64,000 nucleotides of DNA, taken from positions 4,588,001-4,652,000 of the forward strand of contig NZ_JACRTF010000001.1 in assembly GCF_014385165.1 (NCBI RefSeq), given 5' to 3'. Origin of the DNA: Jilunia laotingensis (GTDB taxonomy: Bacteria > Bacteroidota > Bacteroidia > Bacteroidales > Bacteroidaceae). Below the pieces are notes generated by a model. The model saw only the letters and a program-made list of their open reading frames with translations, had not been told where the DNA came from and did no database searches. Shown one piece after another: positions 17,965 through 27,669 of the stretch (positions are counted from its first letter, which is position 1; each line of letters starts with the position of its first letter). Position numbers and translations under genes: made by a program.

Positions 17965-20028
17965 CTATTTTACAATAATCTCATCTGTGAAAATCCATCC
18001 TCCTTCTATGTCATTAGAAAAGGCATGATATCGCACATACCGGGCCTGAATCTCTCCTTCCCAACGATAGGTACGAAAAGTAAGCTTACTTTCCGTCACA
18101 GGTACATCTGTCGATAACCGTTCCAATTCCATGAAAGAACTTCCATCATCAGACACCGAAATTACAACCTCACGAGGCAGCCATACGTAAGGTCCCCTCA
18201 ACTGCATAAATTCAGCGGAAATAAGATGGAGATCGGTCTTTTTCCCTAAATCGATCGTCACATCCATGTCTTTATTAAGAAAACCTTGCCACCGTTTATC
18301 ACCATAAGTCCATCCACCTCGCAAACCATCCACTAGGGCAGAATCACCTCCGGCAGTATATTGGTCGGCATAGCGATTTACATAATATACCGGTTTCATT
18401 TTGGCTAAATGTTCTACCGTTTCCTTTACCTCAGCTCGTTCTCCTATTTCTTGTTTCAAATCAAACGGATTATACCCGTTAGCCTGTAACCATTCTGTTT
18501 CTTTTAGCACACATTTTCTGAAATGTTCCAGGTTCTTCTTCTCCGGTTGTGTCCATGCCACCTCTGCTATAGCTAAAAGACGAGGATAAATCATATACTC
18601 CATATGTTCCGGAGTTGGCATATATTCTGCCCATACATTGGCTTGTACCCCTTTGACATGAGTGGCTTCTTTTGCAGATAACATTGACGATACAGGATCA
18701 TAAGAATAGACATTATCAATTGTAAGATATCCCCCTATCGCTTCCGGTTGCGTAGTAGGAGCATCTTGATAAGCATCCAGATAACAATGACTTCCCGGAG
18801 TCATAATTACATCATGGCCAGCTTTTGCAGCGGCAATGCCACCTTGCTCTCCACGCCAGGACATTACGGTAGCCTCTGGAGCTAAACCACCCTCCAAAAT
18901 CTCATCCCATCCCAGTAAACGGCGATTATGAGCTGACAAGAATTTCTCCATCCGATGGATCAGATAACTTTGCAGTTCCTTCTCATTATTCAACCCCTCC
19001 CGTTTCATCCGTTTCTGACACAAAGGACAATGTTTCCAAATTTCCATATTAGCTTCATCTCCTCCGATATGGATATATTCTGAAGGAAACAGTTCCATCA
19101 CTTCCAACAAGACATTTTCCAAGAAGGTAAAAGTCTCTTCATTGCCGATACAAAACTCTGAATTCACATAGGGTTTGCCGGAGCATGACAGTTGTGGGAA
19201 TACGGCTAAGACTTCTTCCGAATGTCCCGGCATTTCTACTTCCGGAATCACTGTAATATGGCGCAAACGGGCGTATTCAACTATCTCACGCACATCGTCT
19301 TGTGTATAATATCCACCATCAGCTTCTGGAGCATCTTTTGTACAATAAGTACGTCCCCCTTCCCACCACGCTTTCCAATTCGGATAAGGACGATAGGCCG
19401 TTTGCTCGGTAAGTTCAGGGTAACGTTTGATTTCAAGACGCCACCCGGCACCATCCGTCAGATGCCAGTGAAAGCGGTTTAGTTTGTACCGTGCCATCGC
19501 ATCTAACTGTTTTTTCACAAACTCCTTTGTCTTGAAATGACGTGAAACATCCAGATGTAAACCTCTGTATGGGAAACGGGGTGCATCCTTTATTTTCGCT
19601 AATGCAAAAACAACCGAATTATCCGTATTTTGCTGCACCAATTGAAGTAGCGATTGGAAACCATAGAACAATCCGACAGCAGAAGTTGCGGATATAGTAA
19701 GAAAGCCTTTATCTATTTGTAACTGGTAACTTTCCTCCGAAGAGTATCCCGGAATCGAATCTACTATACAAAATCGAATAGGAGCGTCTTGTACATTCCC
19801 ATTTTGGGGCTCTAGAGCCAATGGTGATTGTTTCAGATAAGAAGTAAACTCTTCCCCTTCATTTCCTTTCAAATCGGAAATGAAAAGCAAAGGTTTAAAT
19901 AATGTTAGATTACCTTCAGAAACCTCCACAGATTGTGGTTGTGGTATTATGCAACAAGCAGGTTCTTCCTTGGCACAACCTGACAACATGAAGACAGTAA
20001 TCCAGAAAAGGTTGACTAAATTTCTCAT
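17965..20028 (-). CDS. GH20 beta-N-acetylhexosaminidase, lipoprotein
   Basis: A 687-residue exo-enzyme that removes terminal beta-GlcNAc or GalNAc. The lipobox MLSGC puts the lipidated Cys at about residue 18, so it is membrane anchored. A GH20b domain (about 28-135) precedes the catalytic TIM barrel (about 140-480). The catalytic pair Asp324-Glu325 is in HIGGDEAN, and the preceding RFHWHLTDGAGW segment is the family signature. The C-terminus (about 530-687) looks like an F5/8-type carbohydrate-binding module. It has its own ECF-type motif at 20050-20078, so it belongs to the N-glycan regulon. Expected role: trimming GlcNAc antennae. Confidence 0.92.
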   Translation of the reverse strand: MRNLVNLFWITVFMLSGCAKEEPACCIIPQPQSVEVSEGNLTLFKPLLFISDLKGNEGEEFTSYLKQSPLALEPQNGNVQDAPIRFCIVDSIPGYSSEESYQLQIDKGFLTISATSAVGLFYGFQSLLQLVQQNTDNSVVFALAKIKDAPRFPYRGLHLDVSRHFKTKEFVKKQLDAMARYKLNRFHWHLTDGAGWRLEIKRYPELTEQTAYRPYPNWKAWWEGGRTYCTKDAPEADGGYYTQDDVREIVEYARLRHITVIPEVEMPGHSEEVLAVFPQLSCSGKPYVNSEFCIGNEETFTFLENVLLEVMELFPSEYIHIGGDEANMEIWKHCPLCQKRMKREGLNNEKELQSYLIHRMEKFLSAHNRRLLGWDEILEGGLAPEATVMSWRGEQGGIAAAKAGHDVIMTPGSHCYLDAYQDAPTTQPEAIGGYLTIDNVYSYDPVSSMLSAKEATHVKGVQANVWAEYMPTPEHMEYMIYPRLLAIAEVAWTQPEKKNLEHFRKCVLKETEWLQANGYNPFDLKQEIGERAEVKETVEHLAKMKPVYYVNRYADQYTAGGDSALVDGLRGGWTYGDKRWQGFLNKDMDVTIDLGKKTDLHLISAEFMQLRGPYVWLPREVVISVSDDGSSFMELERLSTDVPVTESKLTFRTYRWEGEIQARYVRYHAFSNDIEGGWIFTDEIIVK

Positions 20029-20049
20029 AGCAATTAAAATGTTTTATAA

Positions 20050-20078
20050 TAATACAATCCAAAGCATAAACATACTAA
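20050..20078 (-). promoter_or_regulatory. Candidate ECF-sigma promoter of the GH20 gene at 17965
   Basis: Minus strand TTAGTAT (20078-20072), 15 bp, TGTATTA (20056-20050), 21 bases before the start codon. One of six motifs with identical spacing. Confidence 0.7.
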
Positions 20079-20083
20079 AAAAT

Positions 20084-20118
20084 AAGACTGTCCTAACAAA
20101 CCATGTCCGGACAGTCTT
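20084..20118 (-). terminator. Terminator of the MFS-GH130-GH92 operon
   Basis: AAGACTGTCC and GGACAGTCTT form a 10-bp perfect stem, followed on the minus strand by ATTTTTTAG. It lies 28 bases after the GH92 stop and separates this operon from the GH20 unit. Confidence 0.8.
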
Positions 20119-20145
20119 TCTACTTTTTACCTTTTAAACCAACTT

Positions 20146-22395
20146 TTATTTTATTGAAAACTCCAAGCACCCTCCATGCACCAACTCATCGTGGGTGATA
20201 CGGAAGCGATTGATTTTCTTATTACCTAATTTTGCGTCTTCTATATATAATGCGTCCGGCTGTTGACGGGCCGTTGTAATTATCAATTCTTTCTCTTTAT
20301 ACCATTTCGGATCAAGCTTGATCGTAACCTTATCAAATATAGGGGTAGTCAATGTATACTCAGGTAATCCGGGGCAGTCCGGATAAAAGCCCATCATATT
20401 GAAAATAGCCCAAGCAGACATTGTTCCCGTATCATCATTTCCGGGAATACCATCCGGTTGAGTTGTAAAATATTTGGCTAACAATCGCTGGGTCTCTTTT
20501 TGAGTACGCCATTCTTCACCCTTAAAATAAGAGAAAAGATATGGATAGGCTATATCAGGTTCATTAGCCGGATCGTACAAACCTTCGTCGAATACCTTTT
20601 GCAATTTATTAACAAAATGTTTCTTTCCACCCATCAAACGTGCCAACCCATAAACATCATGGGGAACATAAAAAGTATAATTCCATGAATTACCTTCATG
20701 AAATCCAGGACTTGGCTCAAAATTTTCTCCCTGTTTCGGATTGAAAGGAGAATAGAAAGTACCATCGGGAAGAATCGGACGAAGTGTTCCAAACTCCTTA
20801 CAATAATAATGTTTATAACCTAATGAACGATTGTAGAACAACTTGGCATCCTCTTTTTTACCCAAAGCATCGGCCAAGCGGGACAAAGCAAAATCTGCAA
20901 TGTAATATTCCAAAGCATGAGAAACCGAATTATCATATTGTTCGTGAAGAGGCACATATCCTTTGGACATATAATCATCATTGTCAGGACGCATTAAATT
21001 CTCAGCACCTGGAAGAGTAGCGGATTTATACATCGCTTCATAAGCCAGATCAATATCAAAATCACGTAAACCCTTCATCCATGTGTCCACAATTACAGGA
21101 ATACTCGGATCACCTTCCATAGTAAGAGTCTCACGCCCGTACAATTCCCATTTTGGAAGCCACCCATGCTCACGATACATATCGAGCATAGTACGTACCA
21201 TATCTATCTGACGTTCCGGATAAACAAGTGTCAGTAATTGATGCACGTTCCGATAAGTATCCCATAAAGAGTAAACAGTATACCGATTTCCTTTTGTAGT
21301 CAATATTTTGTCACTTTCCATTGCTGGATATTCTCCATTCACATCCTGAAGGATATTGGGATGGATTAGTAAATGATATAAAGCGGTGTAGAAAACGATC
21401 TTTTGGTTTTCTGTTCCACCTTCTACCAAAATGCGAGACAAATCATTATTCCAATGGTTACGCGCTTCAGTATGTATCTGGTCAAAATTTTTCTCCTTTT
21501 GTTCTTTATCCAAGTTAAGTCGTGCATTTTCTATACTGACAAATGAAACTCCCATCTCTACCTCCACTTGTTCACCTTCTTCGGTATCAAAAGTGAAATA
21601 GGCACCAATATCATCACCAGCTATTTCTTTTCCATATTTGGTATACAGTTTATACTTACCATTATCAGGGTCCCATTCTGCCTCGACACCACTCATTGGT
21701 CGTTGTTTTTTCCAATAACCTATCCCGGAAGGTTGCTTGTTGACACGCATCACAAAGTAGATTGGAAATACAGCTTGCGGATTATAACAGAAAGTACCTA
21801 GTAATTTCATACCCTCTATCTCCTGTGAATTTACCCGACGAAGTATTGCACCGGTTTCATTGGTAAGTCCCTCACCCAAATTAAGTAAGATGTGGCTTTT
21901 ACCTTTTGGGAATGTAAAGCGGGTAACTCCGGTACGGGGAGTGGCTGTAACTTCTGTCTTTACATTATATTTAGTAAGATAATTCGAATAATAGCCGGGA
22001 GAAGCTTGTTCATCTTTATACTGGCTACCATACTCTTTGTAATCCACATTCAATTCTCCCGTAGTAGGCATCAGTAATAAAGAGCCTAATTCAGGACAGC
22101 CCACACCGCTTAGATTGACATGCGAATAACCAGTAAAGAAACAATTATGATATTCGTAAGGAGTAGACCACCAACGGGCATCTTTATCGTATTTATTGTC
22201 AGCAGAACCCATTACATTAAAAGGAACGACAGACATCATCCCATTGGGACAGACCGCCCCCGGATTAGTCGTACCAAAATTGGTAGTACCGACAAAAGGG
22301 TTGACATAATCAACAGGGGTAAGTTTGTCTCCACCGCCTGCATAAGCAGGAAGCAGAGACAAAACTAATGTGCAAGTTAACAATATTCTATTCAT
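20146..22395 (-). CDS. GH92 exo-alpha-mannosidase
   Basis: A 749-residue secreted calcium-dependent alpha-mannosidase. The signal peptide (about 1-19) is followed by the N-terminal beta-sandwich opening DYVNPFVGTTNFG. The alpha/alpha catalytic domain contains EGNSWNYTFYVPHDVYGL and the family hallmark GNDDTGTMSAWAIFNMMGFYP. No lipobox is seen, so periplasmic. It is last in the MFS-GH130-GH92 operon. Its likely job is removing alpha-mannose from the trimannosyl core so that Man-beta-1,4-GlcNAc is left for the phosphorylase. Linkage preference (1,2/1,3/1,6) cannot be read from sequence. Confidence 0.92.
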   Translation of the reverse strand: MNRILLTCTLVLSLLPAYAGGGDKLTPVDYVNPFVGTTNFGTTNPGAVCPNGMMSVVPFNVMGSADNKYDKDARWWSTPYEYHNCFFTGYSHVNLSGVGCPELGSLLLMPTTGELNVDYKEYGSQYKDEQASPGYYSNYLTKYNVKTEVTATPRTGVTRFTFPKGKSHILLNLGEGLTNETGAILRRVNSQEIEGMKLLGTFCYNPQAVFPIYFVMRVNKQPSGIGYWKKQRPMSGVEAEWDPDNGKYKLYTKYGKEIAGDDIGAYFTFDTEEGEQVEVEMGVSFVSIENARLNLDKEQKEKNFDQIHTEARNHWNNDLSRILVEGGTENQKIVFYTALYHLLIHPNILQDVNGEYPAMESDKILTTKGNRYTVYSLWDTYRNVHQLLTLVYPERQIDMVRTMLDMYREHGWLPKWELYGRETLTMEGDPSIPVIVDTWMKGLRDFDIDLAYEAMYKSATLPGAENLMRPDNDDYMSKGYVPLHEQYDNSVSHALEYYIADFALSRLADALGKKEDAKLFYNRSLGYKHYYCKEFGTLRPILPDGTFYSPFNPKQGENFEPSPGFHEGNSWNYTFYVPHDVYGLARLMGGKKHFVNKLQKVFDEGLYDPANEPDIAYPYLFSYFKGEEWRTQKETQRLLAKYFTTQPDGIPGNDDTGTMSAWAIFNMMGFYPDCPGLPEYTLTTPIFDKVTIKLDPKWYKEKELIITTARQQPDALYIEDAKLGNKKINRFRITHDELVHGGCLEFSIK

Positions 22396-22477
22396 AACAA
22401 AACTGTAAGAGAAGGGAGAATCGATAAGGGAGATGGGAGAAGGATCAATTCTTAGTCCCTCTCACTTCTCCTCTCTT

Positions 22478-23446
22478 TTATAAGCTTTTTGTTTTTACAA
22501 ACTCAATAATCTCGGAAATATATCCGAATGCAAGTCCTGTGACTGTATCTGCCGCCCCATAATACAGAGCAACCTTTTCACCATCCTGCAGAGCTGCACA
22601 AGGGAATACCACATTGGGAACATCACCTTGCAATTCATACGGAGCAGCAGGAGCAAGTAGGTATTCTCGCGTACGATATAGTACTTTCTCTGGATTGTCT
22701 TTATCCAAAATAGCTGCTCCCATGGAATAACGGAAACCATTACAAGTAGTGATAACTCCATGGTAGAACATAAGCCAACCGGCTTCAGTCAGGAAAGGAA
22801 CAGAACCCGCACCAATCTTTGTACATTGCCATGCACTTTCAGGAAACGGAGTTACCTTCATAACACTACGATGTTCGCCCCAATATTTCATATCGGGACT
22901 ATAACTCATATAAATATCTCCGAAAGGAGTATGTCCATTATCACTCGGACGGCTAAGCATTGCATATTTACCATTTATCTTCTGCGGGAAAAGTACTCCG
23001 TTACGATTAAAAGGTAAAAAAGCATTCTCACACTGAAAAAACTCTTTAAAATCGAATGTATAGCCTATACCGATTGTAGGTCCATGATAACCATTGCACC
23101 AAGTTATCCAATAACGGTCTTCTATCCATGTCACACGTGGATCGTACTTATATTCCGACTCGATCATTTCCGTATTACCGGCTTTGAATTGGATCGGTTC
23201 ATGATTGATATCCCAGTTGATACCGTCTTTACTAAAACCGGCAAAAATATTCATCTGTACCGCTTTGTTATCGCAACGGAACACACCGGCAAATCCATCC
23301 TTAAACGGAACTACCGCACTATTAAAAATACTATTTGATGATGGGATCTGGTAACGTTCAATAACCGGATTCTTAGAATACCGCCACATGACATCTTTAC
23401 AACCAACCGGACGATCTTCCCAAGGCATATTAAATTTCTCACTCAT
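22478..23446 (-). CDS. GH130 mannoside phosphorylase (likely Man-beta-1,4-GlcNAc phosphorylase)
   Basis: A 322-residue cytoplasmic five-bladed propeller enzyme with the GH130 signatures [17 protein letters not shown] (about 40-57) and [17 protein letters not shown] (about 99-115), which holds the catalytic Asp. It has no signal peptide. In B. thetaiotaomicron a GH130 next to an MFS transporter and GH92 phosphorolyses mannosyl-beta-1,4-GlcNAc from N-glycan cores. The same trio here (MFS, 33 bases, GH130, 82 bases, GH92) supports that specificity. Product: mannose-1-phosphate plus GlcNAc. Confidence 0.9.
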   Translation of the reverse strand: MSEKFNMPWEDRPVGCKDVMWRYSKNPVIERYQIPSSNSIFNSAVVPFKDGFAGVFRCDNKAVQMNIFAGFSKDGINWDINHEPIQFKAGNTEMIESEYKYDPRVTWIEDRYWITWCNGYHGPTIGIGYTFDFKEFFQCENAFLPFNRNGVLFPQKINGKYAMLSRPSDNGHTPFGDIYMSYSPDMKYWGEHRSVMKVTPFPESAWQCTKIGAGSVPFLTEAGWLMFYHGVITTCNGFRYSMGAAILDKDNPEKVLYRTREYLLAPAAPYELQGDVPNVVFPCAALQDGEKVALYYGAADTVTGLAFGYISEIIEFVKTKSL

Positions 23447-23479
23447 AGTTTTTTTATATTTATATGTATATATTCATTA

Positions 23480-24793
23480 TTATTTCTTAGGCGCATCCGG
23501 ATATGTGAAGGGCACAAAATAAGTAATCAGGAATGCAGGAATTGTTGCAAATAGAATGAAGATAAAGAAATCCTTATACCCAAGCCAGTCGCTGACAAAA
23601 CCACTGATCATTCCCGGAAGCATGACTCCCAGATTCATAATCCCTGAAGCAAAAGCATAATGAGCCATTTGATGTTTTCCTGGGGCAACCTGTTGCATCA
23701 TAAACAATGTCAAGCCCACAAACCCAAATCCATATCCAAAATATTCAAGAACAATGGCACTACCAATCAACATACTGTTAGTAGGCTGATAAATAGCCAA
23801 TAAAGTATACGCGATAAAAGGCAGATTGAAAATACAGCATAGTGAAAATAGTGTTTTCTTCAATCCCCTATGCGAAATATAATAACCCGCAAGCAAAGAT
23901 CCCAATACAAATGCTGCCGCTCCATACGTTCCATAATAAATACCGATCTGCTGTTCACTAAGTCCCAATCCACCGATTTCACGACCTGCTTTCAGGAATA
24001 GGGGTACGATTTTCATCACAAACCCTTCTGCAAATCGATAAAGAATAATAAATGCAATGTAATAGACAATATGCTTTTTCTTGAAGAAATCAAGAATAAC
24101 ACTCATGAGTTTATCAAATGTAGCTTTAACCGATCGCCCTTCTGCCGTAGCCGCTGCACCGCCCGAAGGAAGCATACGCGTGTGATAAATACCCAAGAGT
24201 ATCATGACTGCTGCCATAATAAACATCACGATCATCCATCCGTGTACATTTGCCCCATGCATCACTTCCGGAGAAGCCCCTTCCGTTCCTCCAAAATATT
24301 TCACAAGCCAACCAGCTATCCAAACCAATCCACCGGATGCTACAATCTTGGCTATATTATAAAAAGCTCCCTGCCAACCGATATACTGAGCTTGTTCCTG
24401 TTTACTCAATTCGTTCATGTAAACACCATCGGTAACTACATCGTGTGTTGCACCACTAAAGGCGATCACTGCCAATAAAGCAATAGAGCAGGCAAAGAAA
24501 TGCGGCAATTGTAATGATAGTGCCACCAATCCGAAAAATACACCGGACAGTATCTGGGTCAGTACCACAAAAAACTTCTTAGTCTTATACATTTCAAGAA
24601 ACGGACTCCAAAGGAATTTCAATGTCCATGGCATCATAATCAACGAAGTCCAAAGGGCTATTTGCGCATCAGAGATCCCCAAGCCCTTAAACATTAGGAC
24701 AGAAACCATATTCAAGACTACAAAAGGTAACCCCATAGCGAAGTATACAGTAGGAACCCACGTTACAGGGTCGAAATTTTTTCTATTCATCAA
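23480..24793 (-). CDS. MFS transporter, likely importer of the N-glycan core disaccharide
   Basis: A 437-residue inner-membrane protein with about 12 hydrophobic segments of the major facilitator type (for example LWTSLIMMPWTLKFLWSPFL and VLGSLLAGYYIS). It belongs to the PAT/AmpG-like sugar permease branch often paired with GH130 enzymes. It is the first gene of the MFS-GH130-GH92 operon, so import of Man-GlcNAc for phosphorolysis is the obvious role. The ECF-type motif lies 44 bases upstream, and a long inverted repeat surrounds it. Confidence 0.85.
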   Translation of the reverse strand: MMNRKNFDPVTWVPTVYFAMGLPFVVLNMVSVLMFKGLGISDAQIALWTSLIMMPWTLKFLWSPFLEMYKTKKFFVVLTQILSGVFFGLVALSLQLPHFFACSIALLAVIAFSGATHDVVTDGVYMNELSKQEQAQYIGWQGAFYNIAKIVASGGLVWIAGWLVKYFGGTEGASPEVMHGANVHGWMIVMFIMAAVMILLGIYHTRMLPSGGAAATAEGRSVKATFDKLMSVILDFFKKKHIVYYIAFIILYRFAEGFVMKIVPLFLKAGREIGGLGLSEQQIGIYYGTYGAAAFVLGSLLAGYYISHRGLKKTLFSLCCIFNLPFIAYTLLAIYQPTNSMLIGSAIVLEYFGYGFGFVGLTLFMMQQVAPGKHQMAHYAFASGIMNLGVMLPGMISGFVSDWLGYKDFFIFILFATIPAFLITYFVPFTYPDAPKK

Positions 24794-24837
24794 CTTAGTA
24801 TTTTATCGGTTAACGATATTTTAGTGCAATTTATATA

Positions 24838-24866
24838 TAATACAACCGAAACGAATAAATTACTAA
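24838..24866 (-). promoter_or_regulatory. Candidate ECF-sigma promoter of the MFS-GH130-GH92 operon
   Basis: Minus strand TTAGTAA (24866-24860), 15 bp, TGTATTA (24844-24838), 44 bases ahead of the MFS start. A 33-base block around it (24835-24867) matches 51821-51853 at 28 of 33 positions. Confidence 0.8.
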
Positions 24867-24924
24867 CTCCCTTACACCACTTTTTTTGGAAAAATGACAA
24901 GAAGAGGTAACTTATTCGTTTCGA
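24846..24924. repeat. 18-bp inverted repeat overlapping the MFS promoter
   Basis: Left arm 24846-24863 has the core CGAAACGAATAA. The right arm 24907-24924 is its inverse (TTATTCGTTTCG), with two mismatches over 18 bp and 43 bases between arms. The left arm overlaps the spacer of the ECF-type promoter, so it may be an extra operator. Confidence 0.5.
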
Positions 24925-24941
24925 CAACTGTAGTAAACTAT

Positions 24942-27455
24942 TTATTCACTCCTTAAACTCAAACTTCCTTTTTTCAGGCCTTTGCCGGTAACTTCTAAAG
25001 TAATATCTCCCGGTTTATCCTGTGTCTGTACAATTGCAGTCATCATGCCGCTGAAAGCTTTCATTTTAGGCAATTGGAAAGATTCCAAAGATGCAGGGTT
25101 CCCATTGGCACCGGCATGATAAGTACCAGCTCCTTTCACCTTAAAACGTAGTTCATTATCGGCCACCGGACACAACCGTCCATCTTTGTCCACCACTTTC
25201 ACCGTCACAAAACAAAGATCTTTGCCATCAGCTTTTAATAGAGTTCGATCCGGTACAAGCTCAAGATGATGAGGTTCGCCTGCTGTGTACATTTCTTTTT
25301 GAGCAACAGCGTTTCCATTTTCATCATAAGCTACGACTTTTACTACTCCCGGTTCATATTTCGTATCCATCCACATCAGCCGATAACGCTGTTGCCGCTT
25401 AAAATTCATCATAGAAACAGAATCCGCACTGTTATCAACTGTCACAGACAGATCTTTCGTACGTCTGCCCTGGCTTTTACCATTAATAAACAGTTCTGCA
25501 GAGGGATAATTCGTGTATACAAACACAGGCGTTATTTCTCCCTCACGTCCCTTCCAATTCCAATGAGGTAAAATATGTAACGTTTCTTCCTTCTTATTCC
25601 AATGACTACGGTACAAATAATAACGATCTTTAGGCAAACCTGCCAAGTCCACGATGCCGAATAAAGAAGAGTGGCTGGGCCAGTCAGTATAATAAGGAGT
25701 CGGTTCTCCTAAATAGTCAAAGCCCGTCCATACAAATTCACCGATACAATAAGGCAAATCTTCATGCTGAATAAAGTCGTCCTCGGGCAAATTGGACCAA
25801 CCACAAGATTCCACATCATACGAAGAAGCCTGATGATCCTCATATTTCTTCATCCATGCACGAGTAACCGGAAACTTATAAATGCCTCTGGAACTAAGCG
25901 TAGAAGCAGTTTCACTTCCTAAAATTATTTGCTGAGGAAGCTTCTTATAATTCTCCTGATATTTATGAGGACGATAGTTGAAACCAGGAACATCCATCAC
26001 TGCAGCCATATTATTATTCACCACTGCATCTGGAATATCCATACCTTGCGTCACAGGACGAGTCGGGTCTTCACGATGACAAATATCCTGCAAACGACGC
26101 GACAACTTTGGGCCAAGATCTCCATTCCACTGATCGGAAACTTCATTGCCCACACACCACATTACAACACTCGGATTATTACGATAATGTCGCAATACAT
26201 TAACCAAGTCTTTTTCTACCCATTGATCAAATAACTTATGATATCCGTTCGCACACTTGGCTGTTGCCCACTCATCAAACGTCTCTACCATAACCATCAT
26301 TCCCATTTCATCACAAGCTTTCACCAATTCGGGAGCAGGCATATTATGGGAAGTACGGATCGCATTACATCCCATATCCTTCAAAACACGTATCTGACGA
26401 CGAATAGCAGCATCATTAACAGCAGCTCCCAATGGACCTAAATCATGATGATTACATACACCCTTAAACTGCGTTCTTTTCCCATTCAGAAAAAATCCCT
26501 TATCAGGTATAATCTTGATAGAGCGAATGCCAAAAGAAGTTTTATATTCATCTTTCAATTCATTCCCCTCATATATTTTTGATTCAGCCATATATAAATA
26601 AGGTGTCTCCGGAGTCCAAAGCACAGGATTCTCCACAACAAAATCCTGACTGAAAACCTTATTATCAAATTTTGATAATGGCTCTTCTTCCCGACTAACC
26701 ATTTTGCCATTAGCATCCTTTATCTCAGTAACGATGCGGTAAGATGCCACATCTTTTTCTCCGGGCATCACCCAAGTAGTATTCAAATGCACATGTGCAA
26801 AACTGTCAGTAATGACAGGAGTAGTTACCTGAGTACCCCATACCGGTACATGAGCATCCTCACTGACAACCAAATGAACATTACGATAAAGTCCCGCACC
26901 TGGATACCAGCGAGAAGACTCCGTTTCATTTTCTAACCGGACAGCCAATGTATTTTTACTACCAGCATTTAAATAAGGAGTAACATCCAGATAAAAAGAG
27001 TTATATCCATAAGGCCATTCACCAGCATTCTTTCCATTCACATATACCTGAGCATGGCTCATTGCTCCGTCAAAAATAAGAGTAGCTTTCTTCCCCTTTG
27101 TAAATTCAGGAACTTCAAAATCCAACCGATACCATCCTGTTCCTACAAATGGTAAACCACCAGTACGCCCGGCATGTTCCATGGCTTCTTTTTGTCCGTC
27201 CTGCGATATGGCTACTTTCTGTTGATCATTATGAACACTGAAAGGGCCGTAAATTGCCCAATCATGCGGTACAGTCACTGTTTGCCAAGGGCTATCGTCA
27301 AAGTTTGTCTGACTAAAGACTGTTTCATCCTCTCGCGTGAATTTCCATCCTTTCTCAAAAGTATGCTTTGTACGGACTGTATCAACAGCCCCTACAGATA
27401 CGGAGACAAAACAATTCATCAACAATGCCAAAAGAATAAATAAGGATTTTTTCAT
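24942..27455 (-). CDS. GH2 glycosidase, probable beta-galactosidase
   Basis: An 837-residue secreted enzyme: signal peptide (about 1-23), sugar-binding jelly roll (about 30-190), Ig-like domain (about 195-300), TIM barrel (about 305-600) and C-terminal DUF4982/Ig-like domains. The acid/base is Glu438 in CVGNEVSDQW and the nucleophile is Glu515 in LGSETAST. The motif GVCNHHDLGPLG and the domain order are typical of Bacteroides GH2 beta-galactosidases. In this locus it would remove galactose from LacNAc antennae after desialylation; beta-mannosidase is less likely. It is divergent from the GH20 gene at 27670. Confidence 0.87.
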   Translation of the reverse strand: MKKSLFILLALLMNCFVSVSVGAVDTVRTKHTFEKGWKFTREDETVFSQTNFDDSPWQTVTVPHDWAIYGPFSVHNDQQKVAISQDGQKEAMEHAGRTGGLPFVGTGWYRLDFEVPEFTKGKKATLIFDGAMSHAQVYVNGKNAGEWPYGYNSFYLDVTPYLNAGSKNTLAVRLENETESSRWYPGAGLYRNVHLVVSEDAHVPVWGTQVTTPVITDSFAHVHLNTTWVMPGEKDVASYRIVTEIKDANGKMVSREEEPLSKFDNKVFSQDFVVENPVLWTPETPYLYMAESKIYEGNELKDEYKTSFGIRSIKIIPDKGFFLNGKRTQFKGVCNHHDLGPLGAAVNDAAIRRQIRVLKDMGCNAIRTSHNMPAPELVKACDEMGMMVMVETFDEWATAKCANGYHKLFDQWVEKDLVNVLRHYRNNPSVVMWCVGNEVSDQWNGDLGPKLSRRLQDICHREDPTRPVTQGMDIPDAVVNNNMAAVMDVPGFNYRPHKYQENYKKLPQQIILGSETASTLSSRGIYKFPVTRAWMKKYEDHQASSYDVESCGWSNLPEDDFIQHEDLPYCIGEFVWTGFDYLGEPTPYYTDWPSHSSLFGIVDLAGLPKDRYYLYRSHWNKKEETLHILPHWNWKGREGEITPVFVYTNYPSAELFINGKSQGRRTKDLSVTVDNSADSVSMMNFKRQQRYRLMWMDTKYEPGVVKVVAYDENGNAVAQKEMYTAGEPHHLELVPDRTLLKADGKDLCFVTVKVVDKDGRLCPVADNELRFKVKGAGTYHAGANGNPASLESFQLPKMKAFSGMMTAIVQTQDKPGDITLEVTGKGLKKGSLSLRSE

Positions 27456-27601
27456 GGTATTTTATTTAATATGATAAAAATAAAACTCAAACTAGGATGA
27501 GGCAAAAATATACAAAATCCATACAAATACCTAATAGAACAGACATAAAATGCATTTAAATAAGCACTTTAGCAACATCTTGAAAAATATGTGATTTCTG
27601 T

Positions 27602-27630
27602 TTAGTAACCATCCATTCACGATTGTATTA
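27602..27630 (+). promoter_or_regulatory. Candidate ECF-sigma promoter of the GH20 gene at 27670
   Basis: TTAGTAA (27602-27608), 15 bp, TGTATTA (27624-27630), 39 bases before the start codon. It is the only plus-strand copy and still precedes a gene of the glycan locus. Confidence 0.75.
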
Positions 27631-27669
27631 ATAAATAAGAAACAATTAAAAACCTATAAATTACTATCC

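Noticed and set aside
27509..27534. Seventh copy of the ECF-type motif before the GH2 gene
   Set aside because: Minus-strand TTAGGTA and TGTATAT are separated by 13 bp rather than 15 and both boxes deviate; not counted.
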